Shown: positions 8,281 through 16,976, numbered from the stretch's first letter. The stretch is DNA of 64,000 nt from Parvibaculum sp963975745 (GCF_963975745.1 NZ_CAXBIB010000004.1:62001-126000), one strand, 5' to 3'. Notes: a model not told the origin generated them from the sequence alone. Made by a program: numbers and translations.

Positions 8281-8508
8281 TACATCTTGCCTCCCTACTG
8301 AAACAAAGTTTCCTCTTCCACTGTATGGAGTTACGCGGGAACCAAGGAACAATTGCACTCAAACATTAGCAATAAAAAGCCTACAATAACAACACCCATA
8401 TGGGACCGCCAACACTCCTCAATGCCCGCCAGCAGGGATTCCGATGTCAGGCGCAAAGCGGCTGACAGGGGTCCGCTTGGGTTAATGGAGGAGCACAAAA
8501 CAAGATAT

Positions 8509-8584
8509 GCGACTAACTGCAAGTCACGATAGGCGACTTTTTGAGTACACAATATGCGACATATGGTATAACTTAATAAGCGAC
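8509..8584 (+). repeat. Four direct repeats (ATANGCGAC) at 23-24 bp spacing upstream of the Fic gene
   Basis: GCGAC occurs at 8509, 8533, 8556 and 8580, each preceded by ATA plus one base; three of the four are followed by TWW. Spacing of 24, 23 and 24 bp is close to 2.25 helical turns. The last copy ends 20 bp before the Fic start codon. This looks like an array of operator half-sites for a regulator, most simply the winged-helix domain of the Fic protein itself. Confidence 0.65.
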
Positions 8585-8604
8585 TAAATGATTGGATATC
8601 TCTG

Positions 8605-10146
8605 ATGCCTAGCGCCGCCGAAAAACTGGCTGCCAGCCTCGAAGTGCTTCATGCCTTGCAGAAGCGCGGCGTGGTTGCAATCCAATCCCGTGACCTGAGC
8701 CGGGTTCACCGCGAACGCCTGATAAAGGCGGGGTTCCTTCAGCCGGTCATGAAGGGCTGGTATATCGCCTCCCGCCCCGATGAACCAACCGGCGAGAGCA
8801 CGGCTTGGTACGCTTCGTTTTGGGACTTCTGCGCCGCTTACCTCACCGAACGCTTTGGCGATGCATGGTGCTTGTCACCAGAGCAATCGCTCGTCCTCCA
8901 TACCGGCAATAGAACGGTCCCCCGGCAGCTCCTTGTGCGCTCACCCAACGGCACTAAGCACATTCTGGAGCTACCCTTCGGCACGTCCCTCATGGATATC
9001 AAGGCCGGGGTTCCCGCGCCCGCACATACCGACATCCTCGACGGCCTGCGCGTGTATAAAATCATTCCCGCGCTGATCGACTGCGGGCCGGGCTTCTTCA
9101 GCAGCTACCCTCATGAGGCCCGCGCGGCCTTGAGCATGATCCGCAACGCTTCTGAAATTCTCCCACGCCTTCTCGACGGCGGACACAGCCGCATTGCCGG
9201 ACGGCTGGCCGGGGCATTCCGCAACATCGGCAAAGACCGGGTTGCCGATGACATCCTCAAGGCCATGCGCGCCGCTGGCCACAGCGCGCCGGAAAGCGAT
9301 CCATTTGAAGCCCCGTCACCAACGCCGTTCACGCAAAGCGCGTCTGCGTACAAAGCCCGGATAAGTGCGATGTGGCAGAGCATGGCAGCGGACATAGCCG
9401 ACGCCTTTCCCACCCCACCGAGTCGCCCCAATGACATTGAGACCTACCTCAAGCGGGTGGATGATGCCTACCTGGCAGACGCTTATCACTCGCTTTCTAT
9501 TGAAGGCTATCGGGTAAGCCCGGCTTTGATTGAGAAAGTCAGGGACGGCAACTGGAACCCGGACACAAACACCGAAGACCGCGACCATCGCAATGCGCTA
9601 GCTGCACGCGGCTACTGGGAAGCCTTCCAAGCTGTTCGCGAAAGCCTGCGTGCCATTCTTGAAGGCGAAAACCCCGGCATGATTGTCGAGCGCGATCACG
9701 GCGATTGGTACCGACAACTCTTTAGTCCAAGCGTTGCAGCAGGACTCGCAAAGGCCGCTGATCTCGCCGGATACCGCTCAGGCCCGGTATATCTCCGCAA
9801 CTCTATGTACGTGCCGCCGTCTTCTGCGGCCGTATTGGACATGATGGAGGCATTCTTTGAACTGCTGACGAATGAAAAAACTCCTGCTTCTCGTGTCGTG
9901 CTGGGGCATTTTGTTTTCGTCTATATCCATCCATACATGGATGGTAACGGCCGCATGGGCCGCTTCCTAATGAACGCGATGCTCGCGTCTGCCGGGTATA
10001 ATTGGACGATCATTCCGGTGGAGCGTCGCAACGACTATATGGCCGCGCTCGAAGCGGCCAGCGTCGGGCAGGATATTCGCCCGTTTGCCCGGTTCATCGG
10101 GGAGCTGGTGACGGCAAACGGACGTGGCACCGACACCCCAAGCTAA
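8605..10146 (+). CDS. AbiEi-like winged-helix / Fic-domain fusion protein
   Basis: 513 residues with two parts. Residues about 10-190 resemble the AbiEi-type antitoxin/regulator fold (RERLIKAGFLQPVMKGWYIAS, then FGTSLMDIKAGVP). Residues about 270-505 are a Fic domain with the active site HPYMDGNGRMGR, which transfers AMP or a similar group to target proteins. The sequence SLSIEG fits the Fic inhibitory motif (S/T)xxxE(G/N) placed N-terminal to the active site, as in class II Fic proteins, so activity is probably restrained in cis. The repeat array at 8509-8584 suggests autoregulation. The target is unknown. Confidence 0.8.
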   Translation: MPSAAEKLAASLEVLHALQKRGVVAIQSRDLSRVHRERLIKAGFLQPVMKGWYIASRPDEPTGESTAWYASFWDFCAAYLTERFGDAWCLSPEQSLVLHTGNRTVPRQLLVRSPNGTKHILELPFGTSLMDIKAGVPAPAHTDILDGLRVYKIIPALIDCGPGFFSSYPHEARAALSMIRNASEILPRLLDGGHSRIAGRLAGAFRNIGKDRVADDILKAMRAAGHSAPESDPFEAPSPTPFTQSASAYKARISAMWQSMAADIADAFPTPPSRPNDIETYLKRVDDAYLADAYHSLSIEGYRVSPALIEKVRDGNWNPDTNTEDRDHRNALAARGYWEAFQAVRESLRAILEGENPGMIVERDHGDWYRQLFSPSVAAGLAKAADLAGYRSGPVYLRNSMYVPPSSAAVLDMMEAFFELLTNEKTPASRVVLGHFVFVYIHPYMDGNGRMGRFLMNAMLASAGYNWTIIPVERRNDYMAALEAASVGQDIRPFARFIGELVTANGRGTDTPS

Positions 10147-10191
10147 TCATCGCCATGGCGACGATGATATCGTCGTCGTCATGGTGATGAT
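10146..10191. repeat. 46-bp near-perfect palindrome at the end of the Fic gene
   Basis: Centred on GATATC (10166-10171). The 23-nt arms differ only at three positions, each of which allows a G-T wobble in one strand's hairpin. Much of it is built of ATC/GAT triplets. It starts in the Fic stop codon and may mark the transcript end. Confidence 0.6.
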
Positions 10192-10227
10192 GATCGTCGC
10201 CACCAACTCATTTGCGACAGCAAAAGC

Positions 10228-10254
10228 AAGGCGGCTTCAGATAGAAGCCGCCTT
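10228..10254 (-). terminator. Terminator hairpin between convergent genes
   Basis: Perfect 11-bp stem (AAGGCGGCTTC / GAAGCCGCCTT) with a 5-nt loop. On the minus strand it is followed by GCTTTTG and lies just past the stop of the small gene at 10261, so it probably ends that operon; it may also act on Fic transcripts. Confidence 0.65.
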
Positions 10255-10260
10255 GATCCG

Positions 10261-10461
10261 TTAGGCATTTTCACGAAGCGCCACGGCACGCAGGTCATGC
10301 TGCTCGCCTTCGCACGGCCCGTTATTTGGCAGTTCGCCACTGGCAAACATCTCCACTGCGGCAGCTTCGGCGCTTTGAGCGTCCGGCGCGGTAACGCGGT
10401 ACTGGTAGACCACCAGCTCCTCTACGGCGACGGTGAACGTCTGTTCGTTCTGATTATCCAT
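10261..10461 (-). CDS. Small acidic protein of unknown function
   Basis: 66 residues from the ATG at 10459-10461. The sequence is acidic, with a beta-strand-like start (TFTVAVEELVVYQYRVTAPD) followed by a helical segment (AQSAEAAAVEMFASG). It lies 71 bp downstream of the DUF736 gene, on the same strand, in a setting common on alphaproteobacterial plasmids. A longer open frame running to 11073 crosses the DUF736 gene in another frame and is not credible. No family recognised. Confidence 0.6.
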   Translation of the reverse strand: MDNQNEQTFTVAVEELVVYQYRVTAPDAQSAEAAAVEMFASGELPNNGPCEGEQHDLRAVALRENA

Positions 10462-10532
10462 GACAAAAGTCCTTTCTTTCTGTTGAGGGACAACCGCCGC
10501 CCGGCGGTGAACCGGGCGGCGTGTCGCGATAG

Positions 10533-10826
10533 TTAGCGCTTCCAGGTGAGGACGAACTTGTCGTCTTCGCCTTCGAAGAGGCTGGCGTAGATCGGGCCTG
10601 TGAAGCTCGGATCGTCCAGCTTGCAGCTGATGAAGGGCTTGTCCTTCTTCGAGGTGCGGTTCCACGCCGCGCCCAGTTCCGCGTCCCCAGCCATGATCCG
10701 AAAATCCGGCGCACCTGCCTTGTCGCTGTTGATGGGAACCAGTGTGACCTCGGCCTTGATTGTCAGCGTTTTGATTTCGCCGGTGTAGCCGTTGTCGGTT
10801 TTTGTGAATGTTCCGATGATAGTCAT
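10533..10826 (-). CDS. DUF736 family protein
   Basis: 97 residues, full length for DUF736, with the family start MTIIGTFTKTDNGYTGEIKTL and the segment AGDAELGAAWNRTSKKDKPF followed by KLDDPSFTGPIYASLF. DUF736 proteins are small beta-rich proteins found on plasmids and integrative elements of alphaproteobacteria, usually beside antirestriction genes; their biochemical role is unknown to me. The gene is preceded by AAGGAG and a 350-bp GC-rich leader that shares blocks with the ardC leader. Confidence 0.85.
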   Translation of the reverse strand: MTIIGTFTKTDNGYTGEIKTLTIKAEVTLVPINSDKAGAPDFRIMAGDAELGAAWNRTSKKDKPFISCKLDDPSFTGPIYASLFEGEDDKFVLTWKR

Positions 10827-10930
10827 GTTTCAATTCTCCTTTGTCTGTTTCCGGGGCCGCCCCATGCGGCCTTTCCGATGGCCGACCGAGAGCACGCGGA
10901 TTGAGGCGGTGGAGACACCCGAAGGGCGAA

Positions 10931-11026
10931 GCGCAGCGGCAGACCGGCAGCCGCCTGCTTTTTGGAGCGCAGCGACCGCGAGGAAAGCGCCGCACCGCCA
11001 AAGGCGGGGCAAGCTGGGGAAAAAGC
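10931..11026 (-). ncRNA. Candidate structured leader of the DUF736 gene (paralogue of 21701-21817)
   Basis: Plus-strand blocks in order: GCGCAGCGGCAGACCGG (10931), GCTTTTTG (10957), ACCGCGAGGAA (10975), a CCGCC/GGCGG hairpin (10995-11007) and GGGGAAAAAGC (11016). GCTTTTT can pair with AAAAAGC and enclose the hairpin. The same blocks occur in the same order upstream of ardC, with a different hairpin sequence. Whether it acts as RNA or as single-stranded DNA is open. The rest of 10827-11180 holds nothing I can name. Confidence 0.45.
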
Positions 11027-11180
11027 TGGCGGATGCCGGTTGGCTCGACCGCCGCCGCGTGCAGGGATGCCATGAAAAGGAAAGGCGCCTGGGAGCGGGC
11101 CTGTCAGCCAAAGGACGAAACAGGTGCGGCCACTCGGGTCATGAATCTGACGACGGCGGAAACCAGCTCCGGCTCAAACG

Positions 11181-11510
11181 CTAATACGGGCAATCAGGAG
11201 AAGGCTTTTCAACACCATCGACAGTGATAAGCCCCTGCGCCACCTCTTCACCGCGCTGGGTAAGCGTGAACGGCCAAGCGTCGTGGTCGTCCTTCAATAC
11301 GACAAGCCCGGCAGCCTCCAGCATGCGAATGTCCGCACGCAGTTCATCCGTCGCAACCGCCAGCCCCAGCTCCGGCAGCCAGTTCCGCAACACGAATAGA
11401 TTAGCTGATCCGCTCGTCGCTCCCGCCAACGCCCGCAAGATCGCTAACCGCCGGTGACGGGCCTTCACCTCTTCAATGGTCAGGGACGGGTCTCGATTAG
11501 GCGTGCTCAT
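11181..11510 (-). CDS. Winged-helix protein, VpaChn25_0724 phage-protein type
   Basis: 109 residues with a winged-helix layout: RHRRLAILRALAGATSGSANLFVLRNWLPELGLAV, a recognition region (TDELRADIRMLEAAGLVVL) and a wing ending TLTQRGEEVAQGLITVDGV. The ILRxL…N…L…G…D…L…L…GLV…LT.RG.DVA.G pattern is that of small phage-Mu-like proteins annotated VpaChn25_0724. It is the furthest upstream gene of the DUF736 block and may regulate it. The assignment rests on pattern memory. Confidence 0.6.
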   Translation of the reverse strand: MSTPNRDPSLTIEEVKARHRRLAILRALAGATSGSANLFVLRNWLPELGLAVATDELRADIRMLEAAGLVVLKDDHDAWPFTLTQRGEEVAQGLITVDGVEKPSPDCPY

Positions 11511-11641
11511 ATTTCACATAAAATATTTGTTAATACGATAAGGTTGAGATATTATTCTGCGTACGAATTATATCTCTCGACCTTTTCCCCTTTTCAGAAT
11601 TGACCCACACCTCACCTGAGGTGGGAAAGGATTCTGTTCAA

Positions 11642-12100
11642 ATGAACAAAGCCCTCAAAATCCTTTGCAACACCATCTTGAACCTACTGTTGAACCTACT
11701 GATCGTACTCGTCGCCACGTCTGTTGCCACTTCTATTGCCTTTTTCGTTGGCATCGGCCTAGGCACGCTTTTCGTTCCCAACGCTCAACTCCTCACTTTT
11801 GTTGGAATACTGACCTACACAGGCACGCTTGGTTTTGTGGTTGTTCAACAGTTAAGCAGCAACCACTTTGTCCGCTTGTATGGTGCGTTTTGTTCGTGCC
11901 TTGTAAACACAATCATCCTCGTATCATTCTACATTTGGCACCTCAGTGGCCAGGGAGCGAACATCGAGACTGCGTTCTTGATGTTCATCGCATCCCCTTT
12001 TTGGTTCAAGTACCATGCGTTCGGTCCAGCGGCAGTGGTGGCAACCGCCATCTTCTTCCATATCATTATCAATGAACTTTTTTATTCTGAAGATCGTTAG
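11642..12100 (+). CDS. Four-span membrane protein of unknown function
   Basis: 152 residues from the ATG at 11642, which has GGGAAAGGA about 10 nt upstream; the open frame begins at 11600. There are four hydrophobic spans covering most of the protein, with short loops. Its 3' end overlaps the convergent gene by 32 bp, and a terminator hairpin at 12105-12135 follows its stop codon. No conserved motif recognised. Base composition is clearly more AT-rich than the mob genes. Confidence 0.55.
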   Translation: MNKALKILCNTILNLLLNLLIVLVATSVATSIAFFVGIGLGTLFVPNAQLLTFVGILTYTGTLGFVVVQQLSSNHFVRLYGAFCSCLVNTIILVSFYIWHLSGQGANIETAFLMFIASPFWFKYHAFGPAAVVATAIFFHIIINELFYSEDR

Positions 12101-13238
12101 TGGGAACAGCCTCGTCCAAATTGGGCGAGGCTGTTGTCTTGAGTGAAGGATGCTCAGACACGACCTTCCGTTTAATTCTTCCATCACTACGGCGCTTCAC
12201 TTCCAATGCCGCAAAAATAGGAATCACAAACGGAAGTAGCGCCATCCAACGATCCGAGACGATCTCGCCAATGTCACTAAGATAGGAAGGCTGGAATAGA
12301 ATCACCAAAGCCGCAAAGATGAGCAAGGCCCATCCTAAAGTGAAGAGCGCATGCCATACCCAAGGTGAGTACAGAAGTTGGGACGCCACATTCCTATAGG
12401 GATTCCCTCTACCCGTATTCTCCTTGCATTTCTTATTGCCGAAAAACTTCAGTACCCTGCATTTTATTTTGCGATTTTTTCCTTCCGCGTGCTCCCCCAC
12501 CTCTTTGACCCAGAAGTCTCTGATCTTGCTTAGGACTTTTAGATTTTCATCAATCGCCTCTACCGCTCTCTTTAACTCGGCCTCATTCCGCACCTTCTCA
12601 ATTCGTTCTTTTAGAAGGTGTGCATGGCGGCGCACATAGGCTTTATCAGCGAATCCCGCAATTTTCTCTGCACACCGCTCCACCTGTTCCATGTCACGGT
12701 AGAACAAACGGACAGCAGTAATCTCCTCTCCCCACATGCATTCTAAAATCTCTGTCTGTATCGAAGGATACACATAGTGCCGATCCGGACTCAGCCTTAG
12801 ATATCCCACAACTGGCGGCCACTGGCGCAAGCCACCAAACCATTTCTCCAGTTCTTCAACAGCTCTATTGAGAAACCGAAGCTGATATTCCACGTCCACA
12901 TAAATTGTCCGAGCGATATGCATCCGGCGAAAGGAATAGGAAACGAGGTTTTTCAAAATCCAGAGCAATATGGGAGTGACGACAAACCGCGCTATCGTCA
13001 GCGGATCGCTGAGCGACAGCGACACACCGCTTTCTTTCTGCTCTTTATCGTTCTGCTCTGCTTTAGGGCCGCCCTCTTCAGAAGGGGTAGATTCACCTGG
13101 CGTCTCTTCACTAGGTTCAGGTGATGGCTCTACTTCGGATTCGACAATTGGCGAATCCGCCTGAGCGAGCACCACCTGCACTGGCGCGGTCGCGCACGTC
13201 AGTGCCGCAAGGCATGTGATGATAAGAAAATGCCGCAT
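12069..13238 (-). CDS. Large membrane-anchored protein of unknown function
   Basis: 389 residues from the ATG at 13236-13238 (GGGGGGAG before it). Order of parts: a signal peptide (MRHFLIITCLAALTCATAPV), an acidic Ser/Pro/Glu-rich linker, a membrane segment near residue 100 (TIARFVVTPILLWILKNLV), a long helical cytosolic region of about 170 residues with many charged residues, and two spans near the C-terminus (HALFTLGWALLIFAALVILF and MALLPFVIPIFAALEV). I do not recognise the family. A longer upstream start is open but lacks a ribosome site. Confidence 0.6.
   Translation of the reverse strand: MRHFLIITCLAALTCATAPVQVVLAQADSPIVESEVEPSPEPSEETPGESTPSEEGGPKAEQNDKEQKESGVSLSLSDPLTIARFVVTPILLWILKNLVSYSFRRMHIARTIYVDVEYQLRFLNRAVEELEKWFGGLRQWPPVVGYLRLSPDRHYVYPSIQTEILECMWGEEITAVRLFYRDMEQVERCAEKIAGFADKAYVRRHAHLLKERIEKVRNEAELKRAVEAIDENLKVLSKIRDFWVKEVGEHAEGKNRKIKCRVLKFFGNKKCKENTGRGNPYRNVASQLLYSPWVWHALFTLGWALLIFAALVILFQPSYLSDIGEIVSDRWMALLPFVIPIFAALEVKRRSDGRIKRKVVSEHPSLKTTASPNLDEAVPTNDLQNKKVH
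12105..12135 (+). terminator. Hairpin after the gene ending at 12100
   Basis: 13-bp stem, AACAGCCTCGTCC with GGGCGAGGCTGTT (one T-G pair) around AAATT, 4 nt after the stop codon. It sits inside the coding end of the convergent gene, so the minus-strand protein's C-terminal residues are encoded by it. Only a short T stretch follows. Confidence 0.6.
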
Positions 13239-13361
13239 CGCTCCCCCCGACCGTAGCACCCAAAATATCTTAGGGCGCTCTGCACACTGAGAACAACCGT
13301 TATGCCCCACACCAACCGGCGCAATCACCTCCGACACTCCTCTGCCCACCTCCTAAAACGA

Positions 13362-13396
13362 GAATGGCCGCCGCGCCTCAGCGCAGCGGCCAATTC
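13362..13396 (-). terminator. Terminator of the DUF2958 gene
   Basis: On the minus strand a GGCCGC/GCGGCC stem, extended by outer A/T pairs, starts 13 bp after the DUF2958 stop and is followed by CTCGTTTTAGG. It is a plausible intrinsic terminator with a short T-run. Confidence 0.6.
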
Positions 13397-13408
13397 ACCG
13401 GCCCAGCA

Positions 13409-13777
13409 TCAGACAACTATGCAGCCATGCTGCGATGCCTCGCTGGCGTACGCAGACAGGCTCTTCTTCGCCTTGAAGAACCGGTCACGCTCAATGCGTA
13501 GACCGGCAGGCCCTCGGATGGCCTCCAGCTCCGACAGGCGCACCGTACCCATCTCCGGGCACCCCACGCCTAAGTCGCACAGCCCGAAGGCAATGTCCGG
13601 CTCTTCCGGGTCAAGCTCCGTCAGCAGCCAGGTGCCGCCGCCCCACGGGCAGAACAGCTTCACGACGGGGTAGAAGTCGTGCGTCTCCCCTTCGTTGTCC
13701 GGCTCCGCCAACCGGGCAGCGTTAGCGGCCCCGTTCTTGAGTAGTCTTTCTCTTTGCTCCTTTGTCAGAAGTTTCAT
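13409..13777 (-). CDS. DUF2958 family protein
   Basis: 122 residues from the ATG at 13775-13777 (AAGGAGCG upstream); a TTG two codons earlier is also open. It carries the DUF2958 pattern: MKLLTKEQRERLLKNG, VVKLFCPWGGGTWLLTELDP, DIAFGLCDLGVGCPEMGTV and LSELEAIRG. These proteins are common on plasmids and integrative elements next to ArdC and DUF736 genes. Their activity is not known to me. It is divergent from the helicase gene, separated by a 500-bp region with several hairpins. Confidence 0.85.
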   Translation of the reverse strand: MKLLTKEQRERLLKNGAANAARLAEPDNEGETHDFYPVVKLFCPWGGGTWLLTELDPEEPDIAFGLCDLGVGCPEMGTVRLSELEAIRGPAGLRIERDRFFKAKKSLSAYASEASQHGCIVV

Positions 13778-14279
13778 GGTCAATCGCTCCTTGTAGAGAT
13801 TTCCCGCAGGGGCCCTTCCCCCGCGCGTTACCTCCTGCCCAGCGGCGAGCGATCAACCTTGTGTAATTGAAATGCTCATATGCGCTCGCGCCGGAGCCCG
13901 ACGGCAACCGGAAGCCGCCCGTAAGGGGCGTGAACGCGCGGCGGCACAACACGGGAGCAAAGCGAACGGAGCGGGCCGTGCCGCCCGGAGACCTTGGGCG
14001 GCCGTCGGCCTCCGGCATAAGCTGAACCTGGGAGGTCAACGCGCCGCAAAGCAGGCGCACCAAACAAAAACGCCGGTCACTCGTGACCGACTCTCACCGG
14101 GGCGTTGCGGGGTGTCCCCGCTCGAAGGGGTGACGGAAAACGCTGCAAGCGGTTGCAGGCAGGGGAAGGCTTTCCCCTAGGCGTCAGTAAACCTGTGACA
14201 CCCCGAACTAAATACGAGATAATAATATTTTACATTATGAATATAACGAGACGGACAATCTAAAAGAGAATGAAGAGCA
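13778..14279. other. 500-bp divergent intergenic region with hairpins
   Basis: Contains no credible gene. On the minus strand CGGTCAC/GTGACCG (14084-14099), flanked by outer AACGCC/GGCGTT pairing (14069-14106) and followed by TTTTTG, resembles an intrinsic terminator or attenuator ahead of DUF2958. A further AGGGGAA/TTCCCCT hairpin lies at 14161-14178. The block AAAGCGAACGGAG near 13959 weakly resembles the leaders at 10931 and 21701. The 60 bp before the helicase are AT-rich and probably hold its promoter. Confidence 0.45.
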
Positions 14280-16862
14280 ATGGCATTTAAGACCACCCCA
14301 CACTCGAAGACAGCTGCCAACGATCCAGCCGCACATTTTAAGACGCTCACAAAGCGGCAGCTTCCTGATGTAATGCCGCACCAGAAGGAAATGCTTGAGG
14401 TCTACGCGACTGAGTTTGAGACAAAGGCGGATGTAGCGCTGCAACTACCGACCGGTAGTGGAAAAACGTTAGTTGGACTTCTGATCGCCGACTGGCGACG
14501 CATTAAGCATCGCAACCGAGCGGTCTATCTCTGCCCTACAAAACAGCTCGTACGCCAGACAGTTCTTCAGGCAACAAACCAGTACGGCATAGACGTTGTC
14601 GACCTGTCTGGCCGTAAAGAGGATTTTGCGCCTGCGGATAAAACGGCTTACATGACTGGCGCAAAGATTGCGATTAGCACCTATTCGGGCCTTTTCAACA
14701 CCAACCCGTTCTTCGACAACCCCGACCTAATCGTGATCGACGACGCTCACGCGGCAGAGAACTACATCGCCAAGATGTGGTCACTTGAAATTCCGGCAAA
14801 CACCCCTCTCCACGCTGCACTCGCCGAGTATCTACGTCCCCATTTGGATCCCCAAGACTATTCAAGGCTGACGGGCGAATGGATGGGACCAGCAGATGCG
14901 ACGTGGGTAGAGAAAATGCCCTCGCCGCAAGTGCAGTCGCTTCAGACAGACCTCGTGGGGATCATTGATGCCCACGCGGATCGGAAAAACCCAGAGCTGT
15001 ATTACCCGTGGGCCCTTATTCGTGACCATCTGGATGCGTGCCACATCTACCTCGGTTCTCGCGAAATCTTGATCCGCCCGCTAATTCCGCCCACCGCGTT
15101 TCACGCGCCTTTCGCGAATGCGGGACAACGCATCTACATGTCCGCTACACTCGGTGCTGGTGGTGATCTGGAACGCCTAACCGGCCGAAAGCATATTGAC
15201 CGTCTGTCTGCGCCGGAAGGCTTTCAGAGTTCCGGTGTAGGACGGCGCTTCTTTGTTTTCCCGAGCCTTTCTCTGACAGGCGAAGAGACTGAAACTCTGA
15301 GAATGGCGATGCAAGAACGCGCGGGACGGTCGGTGATGCTGACGCCGTCACTGGCAAGCGCTGAGGCGCATGAAGAACAGATAAACGATTGCCTTCCCAG
15401 CTTTGAGGTCTTCACAAAGGATCACATAGAGGCGGACAAAGCTCCATTCGTTCAGAGCGAAAAGGCTGTCGCTATTTTGGCCAACCGATATGACGGAATC
15501 GATTTCCCCGGTGACGAATGTCGGCTGCTTTGCTTAGACGGCCTGCCTCGGGCAATGAACGCTCAAGAGCGTTTCATTATGTCGAAGATGGGAGCCTCCG
15601 CACTCTACAATGAGCGGATACAAACGCGGGTGCTTCAAGCCGCAGGTCGTTGCACAAGAGCGCTTCAAGATCGCTCGACCGTTTTTATAACCGGCACAGA
15701 ACTGGTCGACTTTTTGGCTGACAGTAGACGATGGACTTACTTCAACCCGGAGCTTCAGGCTGAGCTGTCATTCGGCGTAACTCAGTCTACGGGCATAAAA
15801 GACGAGCAACTTCTCGAAAACTTCAACATGTTCATGGAGAACAGTGAGGACTGGGGTAAGGCGGATAGCATGATCCGCGATGACATCCCGAAATTCAGCC
15901 AAACAGCCTTCCCCGCGATGGACGAGTTATCGAATGCCGTGGAGCATGAAGTCACCTACCAAGAAGCGCTATGGAACCACGACGATACAAAAGCTCTTGG
16001 TGAAGCGCGCACAGTGCTGGCCTGTTTAAAGCATGGGGACCTAAGAGGATACCGAGCTCTTTGGCACTATCTGGCTGGCTCAGCAGCATCCCGCCTTTCA
16101 ACCGGCCCCGGAGATGGACAATCTCAAGCGGCGCTTGAACAGTTTGCACAAGCAAAAAAGGCCGCACCGTCCGTGTCGTGGCTGAACACCCTAGCAAAGG
16201 CTGTCGGCGCCCCGTCTGAGAAAGCCGAAATCGACCACTCAGAAACGCTGAAGCAGGTCGAACTGATTGAGCAACAATTTTTGGCGATGGGAACAGTTAC
16301 AAACCACAAGTTTGAAAAGCAGGCTGCAAAGATTCAAAAGGAATTGGCTGACGCAAAGACTTTTGAATCTGCGCAAGTCGAACTCGGCACAATGCTGGGC
16401 TTTGCCGCTGGGAACGACGAGGGTGATGCCGCACCTGATCCATGGTGGCTAGGAGAGAAGATCGGCATCGTATTTGAGGACCATGCGGACGGGAAAGAAA
16501 CAACGATCTTTGGCGCAATCAAAGCTCGTCAAGCGGCAGGTCATCCCAAGTGGATACAGGCAAACATCCCAGGCACTGAGAGCATGGAGATTGTCCCCAT
16601 TTTGGTAACGCCCTGCACGCAAGCGAAGTCTGGGGCAGCACCGCACCTCGATGCCGTGCGCTATTGGTCAACGGGTGACTTTGTCGCTTGGGCAACACAC
16701 GCAATCGTCGTGCTGCGTGAGATGAAGGGGAGCTTTCCAGGCGAAGGAGACTTAATTTGGAGATCAGAAGCACAGCAACGCCTGGATGCCGAAGGTATGA
16801 CGATTGAAGCAATTCTTAAAAATCTGCCGACGGCAGCAAAAGCCATGAAGATCATCGACTAG
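14280..16862 (+). CDS. Superfamily 2 DNA helicase, DinG/XPD-like
   Basis: 860 residues. Motif I is LQLPTGSGKT at about residue 58, motif II VIDDAHAA (a DEAH variant) at about 155, a SATLG segment near 290, and motif VI QAAGRCTRALQDRS at about 460. The gap between motifs II and the SAT segment, and the GRCTR motif, fit Rad3/DinG-type helicases, but I see no four-cysteine iron-sulphur cluster. The C-terminal 350 residues are unlike known helicase domains and include a helical part. It stands alone on the plus strand, opposite an unknown gene, inside the cargo region. A defence role is plausible and unproven. Confidence 0.8.
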   Translation: MAFKTTPHSKTAANDPAAHFKTLTKRQLPDVMPHQKEMLEVYATEFETKADVALQLPTGSGKTLVGLLIADWRRIKHRNRAVYLCPTKQLVRQTVLQATNQYGIDVVDLSGRKEDFAPADKTAYMTGAKIAISTYSGLFNTNPFFDNPDLIVIDDAHAAENYIAKMWSLEIPANTPLHAALAEYLRPHLDPQDYSRLTGEWMGPADATWVEKMPSPQVQSLQTDLVGIIDAHADRKNPELYYPWALIRDHLDACHIYLGSREILIRPLIPPTAFHAPFANAGQRIYMSATLGAGGDLERLTGRKHIDRLSAPEGFQSSGVGRRFFVFPSLSLTGEETETLRMAMQERAGRSVMLTPSLASAEAHEEQINDCLPSFEVFTKDHIEADKAPFVQSEKAVAILANRYDGIDFPGDECRLLCLDGLPRAMNAQERFIMSKMGASALYNERIQTRVLQAAGRCTRALQDRSTVFITGTELVDFLADSRRWTYFNPELQAELSFGVTQSTGIKDEQLLENFNMFMENSEDWGKADSMIRDDIPKFSQTAFPAMDELSNAVEHEVTYQEALWNHDDTKALGEARTVLACLKHGDLRGYRALWHYLAGSAASRLSTGPGDGQSQAALEQFAQAKKAAPSVSWLNTLAKAVGAPSEKAEIDHSETLKQVELIEQQFLAMGTVTNHKFEKQAAKIQKELADAKTFESAQVELGTMLGFAAGNDEGDAAPDPWWLGEKIGIVFEDHADGKETTIFGAIKARQAAGHPKWIQANIPGTESMEIVPILVTPCTQAKSGAAPHLDAVRYWSTGDFVAWATHAIVVLREMKGSFPGEGDLIWRSEAQQRLDAEGMTIEAILKNLPTAAKAMKIID

Positions 16863-16976
16863 TAGTGACCCAAAAAGGCGCATCGACAATGTTGTGGATT
16901 GCCCTGTGTGTCGGCGGGCATATCAATTGAGGTCAGGGGAAAGCTTCCCCTGACCAAACCAAATCTGACGAGCCAT

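Noticed and set aside
8509..8584. CRISPR array
   Set aside because: Repeats are only about 9 bp with a 24-bp period and no cas genes are nearby; operator array is the better reading.
10462..11073. Extension of the 66-aa gene into a 270-codon frame
   Set aside because: It runs through the DUF736 gene in another frame and through the GC-rich leader; the ATG at 10461 gives a compact acidic protein.
13950..13990. Third copy of the ardC/DUF736 leader upstream of DUF2958
   Set aside because: Only one block (AAAGCG…CGGAG) is similar; the GCTTTTT/AAAAAGC closing stem and the ACCGCGAGGAA block are missing.
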